64,000 bases of DNA from Pontederia crassipes. Taxonomy: Eukaryota > Streptophyta > Magnoliopsida > Commelinales > Pontederiaceae. The stretch covers positions 48,379,891 through 48,443,890 of the forward strand of contig CM060193.1 in assembly GCA_030549335.1 (NCBI GenBank), in the 5' to 3' direction. The notes under the pieces are model-generated. The model made no database searches. It was given only the letters and a program-made list of their open reading frames with translations, and was not told the origin of the DNA. Below are positions 23,850-35,310 of the stretch, piece by piece (the stretch's first letter is position 1; every line of letters begins with the position of its first letter). Position numbers and translations under genes: made by a program.

Positions 23850-24195
23850 GATAGTTTGAACACAATGTTCATGAGAACCTAAAGGTTTGAGGGGTGTTCT
23901 TAATGGCATCGCTCAACTTATAGTGATCATTCATTTAAAATTAACTTCATTACATCTTCTTCAGCAACTCAAAATTGTTGGTACTCACTCCACAGATCGA
24001 TCTTGAGTACACCTAGCCTTAAATAGGTCATCTTTGCATGGTAACAAACACTTGTCTTGATGGTTATTTTAATTAACAACTTGTTAATAAATCTATAAAT
24101 TTATAGAGTCATCATTCTTCTTTACAACAGATGTGAACATCTAAAAATGAGACCCTTCGTCTCATAAACCCCTCGTCTTATGATTATTAGATTTG
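23850..24195 (-). pseudogene. Gypsy reverse transcriptase remnant
   Basis: Minus-strand fragments align with the Tekay RT. 'DEGFMRRRVSFLDVHICCKEE' stands for the GFIRPS.SPWGAPVLFVKKKDG block. Further on come the equivalent of 'VFSKIDLRSGYHQ' (near 23980-24010), 'EDVMK' and 'SDAIKNTPQTF' for the MPFGLTNAP.TF block. Frameshifts and stops are frequent and the catalytic YIDD box was not recovered. Confidence 0.6.
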
Positions 24196-27165
24196 TCTTT
24201 TTAGTTCATGTGTCATGGGGTCTTAAAAATCAAGGTCATGCTTGAAAGGAGGTCGATATGACACTCAACTTCTAACTATAACTTTTAGATCTTTGAATAC
24301 TAGTAACTATATTCTTTTTTTTTGCATAATGCTTATACATCTTAGGAGGAAGAATCAAATAGGAATCCCATCACAATCCTCCTAAGAAGTTTCTAATCGA
24401 TGTGAAGAAAAATATCTTATCTTTAATCACCATTAGTATCACTAGCATAAACTTTATGTTATGAAGTTATTTCCATAGGGTCGTTTTTATTGGGTAGCAT
24501 ATGTCGTGCAAGGATCAATAGGCTCACCAAGAACGATGTCCATCATCGAAGATAATGGCATCATCATATGATTCGATAAAATTGATAACATAATCATGTC
24601 AATTTAGATCAATCACTTTCATGATGACCTATGGCTGATGTGACCCAACTCTAAACATCATCATAAAAAGAATACTTCTTTGATTGATGATCATACCAAT
24701 GATATAAAAAGGGAATCACATATAAGATCAAGAATAGGTACTTGATCAAGTCATTGAATCAATACTTCATCTTAGTAGTATAGTTAATGTAAATGTGATA
24801 TGAAAAAAAAAGATGTGAAGTGGCCATATGAGGTATGACAATTGTCACATCCTGAGATCGTCCTATATTCATAGAGTACTTCATCCTCAATCATCATGAA
24901 TTATTTGGATCATTTAGGAAAGAATCTTAAGGGTCTAACATAATCACATATCATGGGTTAAGAGTCATCATCATAGTCATTAAGCTTTAAGTGGAAGTCA
25001 TAACTTATTTGACTTACATTGATCTGTTTCTTGCAATGTCAGATCATATAATTTCATAGGAGGCCAGTGGTTATATTTTACCACAACAAGTTCTTTCCTT
25101 AAGTGTCTTGAAGCACTCTGGATCAATGTTAAGGTCGAATGATGATGAGGGGTCGATCATATAGTACAATCTAGTTCTTAATGAACAAAACCATTTGTGC
25201 ACATTATCTAACATAAGTCCTTAGTAAAACATCATGAATGCAAGTGAACACATGGAATGAATTCAAACAACAAGACAGGAAACAAACAATCAACAAAATA
25301 GAAGACAAGCAATCATTCTTCTTCTTTGTGCATCCTTTCATGGTCCTTTGCATTAACGATATCTTGTAGCACATGGGAGAGGGTCGGGATAACTTTAAAG
25401 TTGGAAAGGAGAACTAATCCATTTATAAGACTTATGATCAAATCATAAGTGGTCCACTTGATCAAGACAAAATCTTGAACATTTTTTATCATATTGACGT
25501 AGAGGCATCTTAGAGGACATTCTATGTATCATTTGATAGCTTGCTTAACCCATTATCTAGACATATATATGATTTATTTTCCCTCTTGAACCATCAACCA
25601 TGATTATATGATTAAATACCCTATATGTTTTGACATTATTACGAAAACTATAATTATATCAATAATCAAGATAAATCAATTAAAACTTGCATAATCATCC
25701 CTCTCAAGTGCATAACTTGCTTCTTTAAAAATCTTATAGGGGACTTATAAAATTCCCCGTACTTTACCTTAACCCCCCATACTTTCTAAAGATTTCCTCA
25801 CTTGATGTCTTGATCTTTTAATACTTAATGGCTGGAGGCTCATATCCCCTCAAGCATATCTCAGTTAAGAGATCTTAAATCTTTTCAAAATTTCTCACAT
25901 TCATTTTAATCCTTTCATGCCTTGCTTGTTCTTATATAATTCTTGTATTATCCATATTAGTCTATTTTGAAAATATATATATTACGATGATAGAAAATTC
26001 ATTCTTTAATAATGGCTATAAAAAAATATATTTCATATTATTTAAAAGTTCAAATCTACTGTATACTAAACTAAGTTAATTAAATCTATTTATTTATTTA
26101 TTTATTTATTTATCTTTATATGTTTATAAGTATATTATGTTATATGTAATATGTGTGTGAGTATGTTAGATCTAAATGTTCGATTAACTTAGATAGTCAC
26201 TTACTTATTGAAAATTTCTCCTAACATTTATTCAAGTCAATGCGACTTCTAAACCCTTTAAGCTTCTATATTTGTCCATCCATACCTTATACATGATTCT
26301 TGGACAGCTTACTAATTCTTTAAACTCTTGTACACGGATATTACATAACTTGAACATAATTAATAATTTGATTCTTATTTTTCCACATAAGGTAGTCCAA
26401 CTAAGAATTTCGTATAACTAGTTTAGATTTGCTTAGGGCCATTATCACCATAATATAAGGGGTCATATGAAGTCTAAGGCGCAAGAAGCATTATGGGTGC
26501 ATATTTATCAATATAAACATAGAAGATAATTTATTAAACCCCTATATTGGTAGACCAATGGAACCACATAAGTCATAACGATAAATCATAACTTAGTCAT
26601 GCTTGATTTCACTTCTATTATTTGAAATCATCTCACACCTACATGTTGTGTGAGTCGAATCATTTAATTACTCTTATAATTCCCTCATTTATTTCTTAAA
26701 TCTACATCTCTTTGTAACTGATATGCCTATTCATTTCCCTCTTCATACTACTGAGATGAAGAGGGAAATGAATAGAGCGATCATGAAAGAGATGGAAAAT
26801 ATGAATTATAAGAAACATAATCGTTTCTTATATTTTACTCTTTAAATATCTGTAAGACTCATTTTTCACATAGATATATTTATCCACATGCTTGTTACTT
26901 ATTTTGTTCCAATTTGTTTGTAACATTTATGACCTTTTTGTCTAATCACTGATAACATTTAAGTTGATTCCTACCATACAGAATAACCTCCTTAGAAATC
27001 AACCACTCGTGTGAAATACATATCAATATGTCAATAAAGAATAACTCAAAGCAAGAAAGATCTTACTTGTACTTTACGGTGGAGGGTGTGGTGACTGCTC
27101 GACGATAGCACATGAACCAATACCATACTATTCTATTCACTAGGATGTCAAGAGAGTCATGACTT
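24196..27165 (-). mobile_element. Decayed 5' half of the Tekay-like internal region
   Basis: AT-rich sequence where gag and protease would be expected; no motif could be placed. A (TTTA)n run lies at 26087-26113 and an inverted repeat with GAAGAGGGAAATGAATAG arms around 26731-26776. Confidence 0.5.
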
Positions 27166-27168
27166 TAG

Positions 27169-27181
27169 GCTCTGATACCAT
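27169..27181 (-). other. Primer-binding site (initiator tRNA-Met) of the Tekay-like element
   Basis: GGCTCTGATACCA on the plus strand is the complement of TGGTATCAGAGCC. It sits a few bases from the LTR that begins at 27185, which fixes the element on the minus strand. Confidence 0.9.
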
Positions 27182-27184
27182 AAA

Positions 27185-29194
27185 TGTAACGCCCCCAAAT
27201 CGACCCTCGTCATGTGGCGAAGACCAACCTGAAGACGCTACGACATGCTATGACTCTGACCATATCTCAGTCAAGAACCGAGACACGTCAACGAAAAACT
27301 AATAAAATAAAAGAAGATAACGTAAATATGCGGAAGCCTAAAAAATGGCTACATCATTCCTAAGGAATATAATAAGGTTCTACATAATGAATCTATAAAT
27401 GCGGAAGGGAAAACGAAACTAATAAGTCATGTGATTCATGTGCTATCTTGTCGCTAGAGCTTCGTCACCACACACCTACTCCACTTCGTCACTGACTTGA
27501 TCCTGTGGAAATCAGACACAGGGGAGGAGGTCCTCCCGTAAGCTTTACAGCCTAGTGGGGAACCACGTGATATACAATGCATAATATGAATAGAATAATC
27601 AAAGATAAATAATAATTCTTAACTTGAACTTGAAAGGACAACATGACAGCATCATAGATCATAGTAAGAATCAGAGGATATAATAAATCATGAGAATCAA
27701 ATGATGCTTAGTAAACTTGAAATCATGCATACTTGGAAATCATGACGATAACTTGACTTGACTTGAACATGCTTCTTGATCTTGGTTATTAATTAGCAAT
27801 CAGGGTGACTTTAGGTGCCTTTAATTCTTGGGGTATGCCCAGCAAATGATGCGACCTTGTGCGGGTCAATGGGTGATCAAACCATGACCAAGGGAGCGAC
27901 CATTATCTAGATGCACTTGGCTTGAACTAGCAACCCATCGTTAATCTTTCATCTGAACTTATTAATCACTTTTAGTAACTTGTCATTCTTTGTATCATAT
28001 GATGAAGGTGATATGATCGGTATGAGGTAAATCGGGACAAAGAGTTCATGTTGGAATCATAAGGCAATCAATAATATTCATATCAAAATAAGGAAAACTA
28101 ACGGGTGGAAAATCAAGGGCTGTTTTGTGGTCTGGCACGGCCATGACATCATAGTGGCACGATCATACCGATCTGAACGACATGATACATTGGTGATGGC
28201 ACGGGCGTGCCATAAGAGGGCAAGACCATGACAGAGGTTGAGATCAGTCGACCGATTTAAGAGTCGGTCGACCGATTATCCTGCGTGCAGCTAGGCTAGT
28301 CATGGCACGGCCGTGCCAGAAGGGTGGCACGGCCATGACCGGTTGAGCGCTCGATCGATCGACTTCGACCAGTTTTTTACTTAGTCCCATCGGGTCTTAG
28401 CACGGGTGTGCACATGGCGTGGAACGACTATAACACTAATGGCACAGGCGTGCCAGAGGGTGGCATGGCCGTGACGGCGGCGGATTCCAGCCGGTTTCAA
28501 TCCGAAAATCACATGAATCTCTAACATACTTTTGTTCTACTCTAAATTCTACATCCTAGCAATCAGTAAGGCAAAATAGAACAACCAGAATTAATTCAAA
28601 CAGTGAGCAATTCAGGAATCAAACAATTCAAACAATCATTCAATAATCAAACAAAATCCTAAAACTTCTTCTTGATCCTTTTCGTTTCATAATAAATTAG
28701 AGCATGGATTAGGACAATGCAGAGGTCATGCAAGGTGATTTCGATTCACCCACCTCAGTTCGCGGTTAATCCGTTCTTCGGTTCGTCGAAAAATCGATTA
28801 ACGGTCGAGTCTCCCATTTTTGTCTCCCTGTGCCCTGTTTTCTACCGGCCGATCAGCGCCCTTGCACCAAGAACGGCGAAAGAAAACTCCCTGCCTCTGC
28901 TCGCGTAGGAGGAGGACAAAGGAACCAGGAAAGTATTTGTGGGGGTGATCTAGAGATTAATGGCCAATTAGTTTTTATCTACTCTAATCCCCTCATGGTC
29001 AAATCCCATATGAAATAAATCTAATCGGATTACACCCCTCTCTGCGGATTGGTTTTTGTCTCCTATTGGAAATAAATCTGATATCATTAATGTGATAAGA
29101 TTTTATCCCCTCTCCTATTCGACTTTTATCTCTTATTTCTGTTGGTTGATTCTTTTCTTCTTTTTTTTATCTTCTGGGTGTGTCGGTTGTTACA
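27185..29194 (-). mobile_element. 5' LTR of the Tekay-like element
   Basis: It starts TGTAACGCCCCCAAATCG and ends GGTTGTTACA, 2,010 bp. Relative to the other LTR it lacks about 12 bp (the ATAATGTTGACC segment near 21155) and shows scattered, mainly C/T and G/A, differences. The CACGGCCGTG array (28130-28480) has lost more CG sites than the other copy, consistent with decay of methylated CG. Confidence 0.93.
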
Positions 29195-30240
29195 GTTATA
29201 ATATATAAAGGACCACCTTAGCAATGTCCTGTGACATGGTACTATGTTACAAACTTATATGCATCATCATATAAACATAAATTAATACATGAATGACATG
29301 AAGTCTAGCATGATAATCTACATACTATCTAGAACCACGGCATACATTAACATGTGCATAACACGTGATTATTGGTTAAATCAACATGCATGAGAACATA
29401 AAAATATCTTCATGCTTATCTATTTCATATCACTTGCATTCTTCTTGACATCATTGTATTTTTTTCTCAAGATTGTTTTATAAACATTTGATCTTTTTCC
29501 TTATCATAAGATAAATTAAAGTACTTCACTTTAAAAATCATTATCTTATGATATTTTACATAATTTAGTTAAAGAACCAAATAATTATCATCATTTAGAT
29601 TAATTAAGTTTGGGAAACGCCATAATTCATCCTATTAGCAAACATACACATATCGTTATGGATGTGAGAACATTGTTTTTGAGACATACTACACATTATA
29701 TAAGAACTTTGTTACCAGGTTTACTTTTATGAACGACATGAACATATTTTTCAATTGGTTACAATATACTTCTCACAACACCAAATATTACATCTCTCAA
29801 TCTTCATATTTTAATCCATTTATGATTGTGCATGCATAACATCATCTCTATGTGTTATGAATCATATAATAGTGCTCTCATAAATGTTGATGAAGATATA
29901 AGCATAGGATAAACCAAAAAATAACATTTAGAAGTAAAGGTATGGTATTTTGACATAAATCTAAACATCTATTGCTCATGGCCATGAACAATAGTTCATG
30001 TCTATGACCCCAAGGCTTTACGATCATGAGAGAGGCATCTTCAGCCTTATACTCGTTCGCTCATGACCATGATATGGGAGTATGATCATGAATGGTTAGA
30101 ACCATATCATGAAACAATACTTCTCAGACGTGAGAGAGACCTTGTTATTTTCCATATTTTTGTCTTTTTGCTCATGGATATGTCACAAGTGTCACTACCG
30201 TGAACAATCAACTTCAAAGTCATGAAAAGACTTCAAAGTT
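29195..30240 (+). repeat. Block X, copy 1, right part
   Basis: It continues block X after the Tekay insertion. 'AAGGACCACCTTAGCAATGTCCTGTGACATGG', 'CTTATATGCATCATCATATAAACAT' and 'CATGACCATGATATGGGAGTATGAT' match 37081-37250 and 38520-38600. The right end reads CATGA.CATGA.C-rich repeats and joins a partial LTR near 30241. No coding sequence. Confidence 0.7.
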
Positions 30241-30688
30241 CTTATCTCTTGATAGGAACTAATACTAGAAGATAAAAGACCTATCCGTCGGCTATAGATT
30301 CTCTTATTGCAATCGTATGAAGGTTCCATAGGGGACATGAAGGCAAAAGAGAATGAAATGTTAAAGAAAAAATGAAAAAAAATCGTAGAAGGATAAATAA
30401 AAAGGATGGCTACCGCAAGGAACCTGCCTTCCCCTCTTATTTTTCCTCCTTTTTGGAGAGTTCGATCATTTTTTATGTAAGAAAATTTAGGAGAAGCATA
30501 CCAAGGGTTGAGTCCACTTCTCAGCATTATCCAATGATCTCACACACATATTTATCTTCTCGGCTTCACTCGATGAAAATTATCAATAACCCCTTATCAT
30601 AAGAATTGTGGAACTAGTTTTTATGAGTTTCAATTTTGTAGTATCTAGAGTTTTAGCATATGAGAGTATGGAGAACTTTATAAAGTGT
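30241..30688 (+). mobile_element. Partial Tat-like LTR copy, left piece
   Basis: From 'TGATAGGAACTAATACTAGAAG' it follows the LTR at 12540 and 18420 but with large internal deletions, jumping to 'TCTAGAGTTTTAGCATATGAGAG'. The first ~320 bp of the LTR are missing, and block X is joined directly. The same X|LTR junction occurs near 35310. It is cut at GTGTC by the copia element at 30689. Confidence 0.65.
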
Positions 30689-30905
30689 CTGTTGGGGGTA
30701 AAACACTGAGGATCGATGAACAATCAAAACAACGAAAGAAAAAAAAGATGAACACAGAGATTTAACGTGGTAAAATCCTCTTGATCAATGTGAACAAGAG
30801 AGAAACATCCACGGGCAAAGGAGGTCCGTTAGAAGAAACTCATTATGAGCAAAAGAGAGTACATCATGATAAAACCCTAATGGCACAAGCCCTCCGTTTC
30901 CACCA
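30689..30905 (-). mobile_element. 3' LTR of the copia element, recognisable part
   Basis: It matches 34568-34800 from TGTTGGGGGTAAAACAC through 'GAACAAGAGAGAAACATCCACGG' to 'CACAAGCCCT'. The next ~100 bp of the other LTR, ending ACACATCAACA, have no counterpart here, so this copy has lost or replaced part of its U3. Confidence 0.85.
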
Positions 30906-30986
30906 TTACCTTGACTTGAATTTTACAAAACTCTCAAAAAATAAAATGCTCAGCATGCTCTTCTTTGTCGAATGGCCCATATGGGC

Positions 30987-31475
30987 CTACATTGATCTTT
31001 GTAGAATGCTTGTCAAGTCTGAACAATATTTAAACTTGGCAATATGTAAGCTCTTTGTCATCATATTTGCTGGATTGTCATGGGTGCTAATTTTCTGAAC
31101 TTGAACTTCTTGCTTTTCCATAATATCACGAACAAAATCATAACTCACAGCAGTATGCTTTGTCCTTTCGTAATGTATTTGATCTTTTTTAAGATGTATT
31201 GCACTATGACTATCACAATATATGACAGTAGCTTCCTCTTTCATAGTGAGCTCCTCAACTAATCCTCTCAACCACATATCTTCTTTTACAACTTTATGTA
31301 TTCAGCTTCAGTGATAGATAATACTTTTGTATCCTACAAAATAGCTTTCCAACTCACAACACAATCAGTAATAGTAAAAACAAAATTAATTAGTGACTTT
31401 CTTCTATCAAGATCTCCTGCAAAATCTGAATCGTCATAGCCAATTAATCCAACTAAATTTCTACCAAATTCCAAA
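30987..31475 (-). pseudogene. copia RNase H
   Basis: The minus strand reads GYDDSDFAGDLDRRKSL (about 31385-31440), then VSWKA.LQ....LS.TEAEYI and WLRGLVEEL (about 31253-31277). It ends YCDSHSAIHLKKDQIHYERTKH and NPANMMTKSLH. These are the conserved acidic and C-terminal blocks of copia RNase H. A stop separates TEAEYI from the C-terminal part. Confidence 0.9.
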
Positions 31476-31799
31476 TATATATCATAAGTGTCTCTTAATT
31501 ATCTCAGTATCCACTTAACAGCTTCTCAGTGCTTCTTTCCTGAATTAAACATATATCTACCAACAACAATAACAAAATGAGATATATCTGGACGAGTGCA
31601 AATCATTGCATACATAATGTTACCAAATGCACTATAGTAAGGAACTTTTGACATATACCTTTTGTCTTCATCAAACTATGGTGAACATGAAGTTGAGAGT
31701 TTAAAATGTGCAGCAATTGGTGTACTAACAGTTTTTGCATTTTGCATTCCCAAAACTTTCTCAATATACTTCTGCTGATACAAAAATAGTCTTCATGTG

Positions 31800-32142
31800 C
31801 TTCTATCTCTAGAAATTTCCTTCACAAGTTCTTCTTTGCTGCTCTAAGATTCTTCATCTCAAATTCAAAACTTAATTTACTTTTCATAATGTTAATTTCA
31901 AGCATGTCTTTTGTTGTAATTAACATATCATCAACATAGCGCAACAAATAGATGAATGAAATATCTACTAGTTGATTTATGTAAACACAACTATCATACC
32001 TGCTTCTGACAAAATCAATGCTCAACATAAATGAATCAAACATTTTATACCACTGTCGAGGAGATTGTTTAAGTCCATATAAGGACTTCCTCAGATAGCA
32101 AACTTGACCTTCTCTACCTTCAACATAAAAACCATCTGTCTA

Positions 32143-32188
<46 letters not shown>

Positions 32189-32420
32189 TCTTCAAGATTG
32201 TTATGTAAGAATGCGGTCTTGACATCTAGCTGTTCAAGTTCAATATTCTGCAAAGCAACAATAGCAAGTAAAAGATGAATAGAAGTATGTTTCACAACAG
32301 GAGAGAACACATCATGGAAATCGATGTCCTCCACTTGACTGTAACATTTTGCCACCAATCTTGCTTTGTACTTTGTATCTTCATTATTGATTTCTTCTTT
32401 CTTTTTGAACACTCATTTGC
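31800..32420 (-). pseudogene. copia reverse transcriptase, split by a microsatellite
   Basis: The N-terminal part reads YKARLVAKCYSQ, DFHDVFSPVVKHTSI, LEQLDVKTAFLHNNLEE (32170-32360). The catalytic box is LLRYVDDMLI (about 31925-31955) followed by IMKSKLSFEFEMKNL. Between them (CT)n at 32142-32161 and (TA)n at 32162-32188 have expanded inside the codons after LEE and destroyed the frame. Confidence 0.9.
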
Positions 32421-32532
32421 AACCAACAATCTTCTTATTCACCGGTTATTTTACAAATTCTCAAATGTCATTCTTATGTAGAGATTCCATCTCCTCCTAC
32501 ATTTCTATTAACCACTTATTGCAATCAAGACT

Positions 32533-33742
32533 TCAAATAGCTTTAGAATAAGAGGAAAGACTAGGTAACTCAATGTCTTCAGCAACACTTGATGCATAAG
32601 CCACTAGTTCTTCAAACTCGAGCTTTTGAGGTGCTTTTATTTCTCTCCTCGGTCTATCAAGAGCTAGCATGTATTGCTGCTGAGCTTGAGATGATGTACG
32701 AACTTCTCCAAAGCTTTTTGTTTTTTTATCGTCAATGACAGACAAGTCCTTTCTCGAGTGAAGCATTACATATTCATCAAAAGTAACATCTCTACTAATA
32801 ATAAATTTCTTGATTTCAGGACACCATAATCTATAACCTTTAACACAAAATTTATAATCAAGAAATATGCACTTACTAGCTCTATGTTCAAGCTTTCCAT
32901 CATTAACATGTGCATATGCAGAACAACCGAAAACTCTTAAATGTGAATTAGGATGATTACCGTACCACACTTCTTTAGGAATTTTCAAGTCTAAGGATTG
33001 GTGAAAAGATCAATTCACTAAGTGACATGCCAGGTTGACTGCCTCTACCCAAAACTCCTTGCCAAGTCCTGCATTTAATAGCATACATCGAGCTCTCTCT
33101 AGTAGAGTTTTGTTAATTCTTTCTGCGACTCCATTATGTTGTGAAGTTCTCACAACTGCGTGATGCCTTGCAATACCTTCTTTGTCACAAAATTTATTGA
33201 ACTTAGAATTACAGAATTCTACTCTATTATCAGTCCTCGACCTCTTCACAACTTTTTCAGATTGCTTCTCTAACAGAGTCTTCCATGACTTGAATATTTA
33301 AAATATATCATCATTATGCTTCAGAAAATAGATCCATTCTAGAAAAATTATCAATAAATACCAGCAAATACATATTCCCTCCTTTCGAAAGAACTTGTGA
33401 AGAACCCCATAAATCTGAATGGATGTAATCAAGGTTTCCCTTCGTCTTATGAATGGCTGAGCCGAAACTAACTCTCTTATGCTTGTTGAAGATACAATGC
33501 TCACAAAGCTCTAATTTTTTTACTTTTGCACCAGGAAGAATATATCTGTTGCTAAGAACTTGCATGCCCTTCTCACTCATATGATCCAAACGCATGTGCC
33601 AGCAATCTTCCTCTGAGGTAGATGAGACTGCTGTCGACTTTGAACCTTGGAGAACATACAAGCTACCGATTTTGAGACATTTCCTCAACACAAGAGCACC
33701 ATGAGAAATCTTCATTCCATTAGACTCAATAACTTTTTGCAA
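32533..33742 (-). pseudogene. copia integrase, several frames
   Basis: The pre-integrase/zinc segment shows CWHMRLDHMSEKGM and CEHCIFNKHKRVSF (HHCC) followed by the IHSDLWG core start (33314-33620). The catalytic core continues with RTDNRVEF and QHNGVAERINKTLLERAR (33120-33245). The C-terminal part reads PNSHLRVFGCSAYAHV...FLDYKFCVKGYRLW (32810-32960). Stops near 33000 and 33290 separate the three pieces. Confidence 0.92.
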
Positions 33743-33796
33743 CCATTTGAGTTTAATACACTGAGTGAAATGAGATTCTTCAGATCAAGAAATATC

Positions 33797-34535
33797 TTAC
33801 TTCAGATAATGTTCTAACAATTCTATCATGCATCTTAATATGGATGGACCCAATACCAGTAGTCTTACAAGAAACATTGTTGCCCATAAGAACGACTCCA
33901 CCTTCAACAGATTTGTATGTGGAGAACCAATCTCGATTGAGACACATCTGGATCTGTCTTGATTTTGATTTCTTGTCTGATGTCTGACTCTTGCGATCAC
34001 ACCTGAGGCTTGATCAGTAGTCTGCCCTTAACATCTTCAAATGTGACTTTGTTCCTACCGTAGATCATCGTCTCTTTAAAGATTTTATATGAAGATGGTA
34101 GAGAACAAAAAAGTAATAGGGCATGATCTTCATCATCAACCTTCACATCTATATTCTTCAAATCATTGATTAGGGTGATGAACTCACTTATGTGTGATTT
34201 GATCAATGTACCTTCGACCATACGAAAGGTGTACAACCGCTACTTCAAAACATAAGTTGATTCGCTAGGGTTTTCGTCAAATTCAGAGTTTTCAACTTCG
34301 TCCGAAAATCACCCATCGTCTTATTTGCGAGAACTTCCTGAAGAACATCATTTGTTAGGCACAACTGAATCGCAGACTAGCCTTCTCATTGAGTTCCTCC
34401 CAAGCGGACTTCTTTGACCCGACAACACCTTCTTCAACCCGTTCTGAACTAGGATGACAAGCATCCGAACTTGTCATAGACTAAAATTTGTATTCTCGTC
34501 GAACTTCTCGATGTTGAACTTCATTGTAGTCATCT
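33797..34535 (-). pseudogene. copia gag remnant
   Basis: It begins MKFNIEKFDENTNFSL (about 34475-34525). A preserved segment reads SHISEFITLINDLKNIDVKVDDEDHALLLFCSLPSSY (34090-34200), the usual UBN2/gag block, then VTFEDVKGRLL. The stretch to 33797 carries '[11 protein letters not shown]', an RNA-binding-like basic end, and protease remnants in other frames. No zinc knuckle was seen. Confidence 0.85.
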
Positions 34536-34548
34536 TTACGGAAAGAAA

Positions 34549-34566
34549 CTCAGCTCTGATACTAAT
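34549..34566 (-). other. Primer-binding site (initiator tRNA-Met) of the copia element
   Basis: Plus-strand CAGCTCTGATACTAATT is the complement of TTAGTATCAGAGCTG, i.e. TGGTATCAGAGC with one change, directly beside the LTR at 34568. Confidence 0.85.
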
Positions 34567-34567
34567 T

Positions 34568-34881
34568 TGTTGGGGGTAAAACACCGACGATCGATGAACA
34601 ATCAAAACAACGAAAGAAAGAGAAGATGAACATAGAGATTTAATATGGTAAAAACCCTCTTGATCAATGTGAACAAGAGAGAAACATCCACGGACAAAGG
34701 AGGTCATCGCCAAAAGAAATCCACTATGAGCAAGAGAGAATACATCATGATAAAACTCTAACACTCGTATATAATGGCCCAAGCCCTTCATTTCCGACAC
34801 AGAGCCTCATTTTTCCTTTTTCTCATTTTTTTTCTTTCATAATTTTGGGTACATGATACATAAATTCAAGACACATCAACA
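34568..34881 (-). mobile_element. 5' LTR of the copia element, 314 bp
   Basis: On the plus strand it begins TGTTGGGGGTAAAACACCG and ends ACACATCAACA. Length is in the range of Tork/Tnt1-type LTRs. Confidence 0.9.
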
Positions 34882-34886
34882 GTGTC

Positions 34887-35310
34887 ATCATGATATTAGG
34901 GTCACCCCTATTTTGAAATTTTATGAGCTATCATCTTTGTGGTTTTCATCGAATTAAGAATCAAACACCTGGACATGTACTTCATTCCCTAGTGTCCATT
35001 TGTATTGTTTACAATAGATCTTGTTTTTATTTATTATCTAGAGCTTACTTTTTTACAATTGCTCATGCCTGAAAGGCTTTGCCATCGTGAAGCATCAAGT
35101 TGTGATGGAGAGGCATCTTCAATCTTAGTCGTACTTTCTCACTCATGGCCATGATATGGGAGTATGATTGTGAATAGTTTGCATCATATTATGAAACAAT
35201 ACTTCACATACGTGAGCGAGAACTTGTTATCTTCCATATTGTTGTCCTTTTGCTCATGTCTATGACATAAGTGTCACTACCATGAACAATTGATTTCACA
35301 ACTATTATCT
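34887..35310 (+). mobile_element. Partial Tat-like LTR, right piece, plus a fragment of block X
   Basis: 34887-35050 completes the LTR interrupted at 30688 ('GGTCACCCCTATTTTGA', 'GACATGTACTTCATTCCCTAGTG'). 35060-35310 is block X ('CATGGCCATGATATGGGAGTATGAT', 'GAAACAATACTTCACATACGTGAG'), joined again to an LTR near 35310. Confidence 0.65.

Larger units (their letters stand above)
21072..29199 (-). mobile_element. Complete-ended Tekay-like Ty3-gypsy element with target duplication GTTAT
   Basis: The 8,118-bp element (21077-29194) has two ~2.01-kb LTRs and is flanked by a perfect 5-bp duplication GTTAT (21072-21076 and 29195-29199). It splits block X, whose uninterrupted form exists at 36783-37979, so the empty site is visible within the same window. 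The internal part is only 4.1 kb and decayed. RT and chromodomain remnants are recognisable, but they lie about 0.6 kb apart, so most of RNase H and integrase is deleted. Confidence 0.95.
30684..34886 (-). mobile_element. Tnt1/Tork-like copia element with target duplication GTGTC
   Basis: The 4,193-bp element (30689-34881) runs on the minus strand in the order 5' LTR, PBS, gag, integrase, RT, RNase H, 3' LTR. Perfect 5-bp duplications GTGTC lie at 30684-30688 and 34882-34886. It interrupts a partial LTR that resumes at 34887 with 'TTAGGGTCACCCCTA'. Short LTRs and the RNase H sequence (GYDDSDFAGDLDRRKSL) suggest the Tork/Tnt1 branch. The frames carry several stops, so it is inactive but the best preserved pol in the window. 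Confidence 0.93.
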
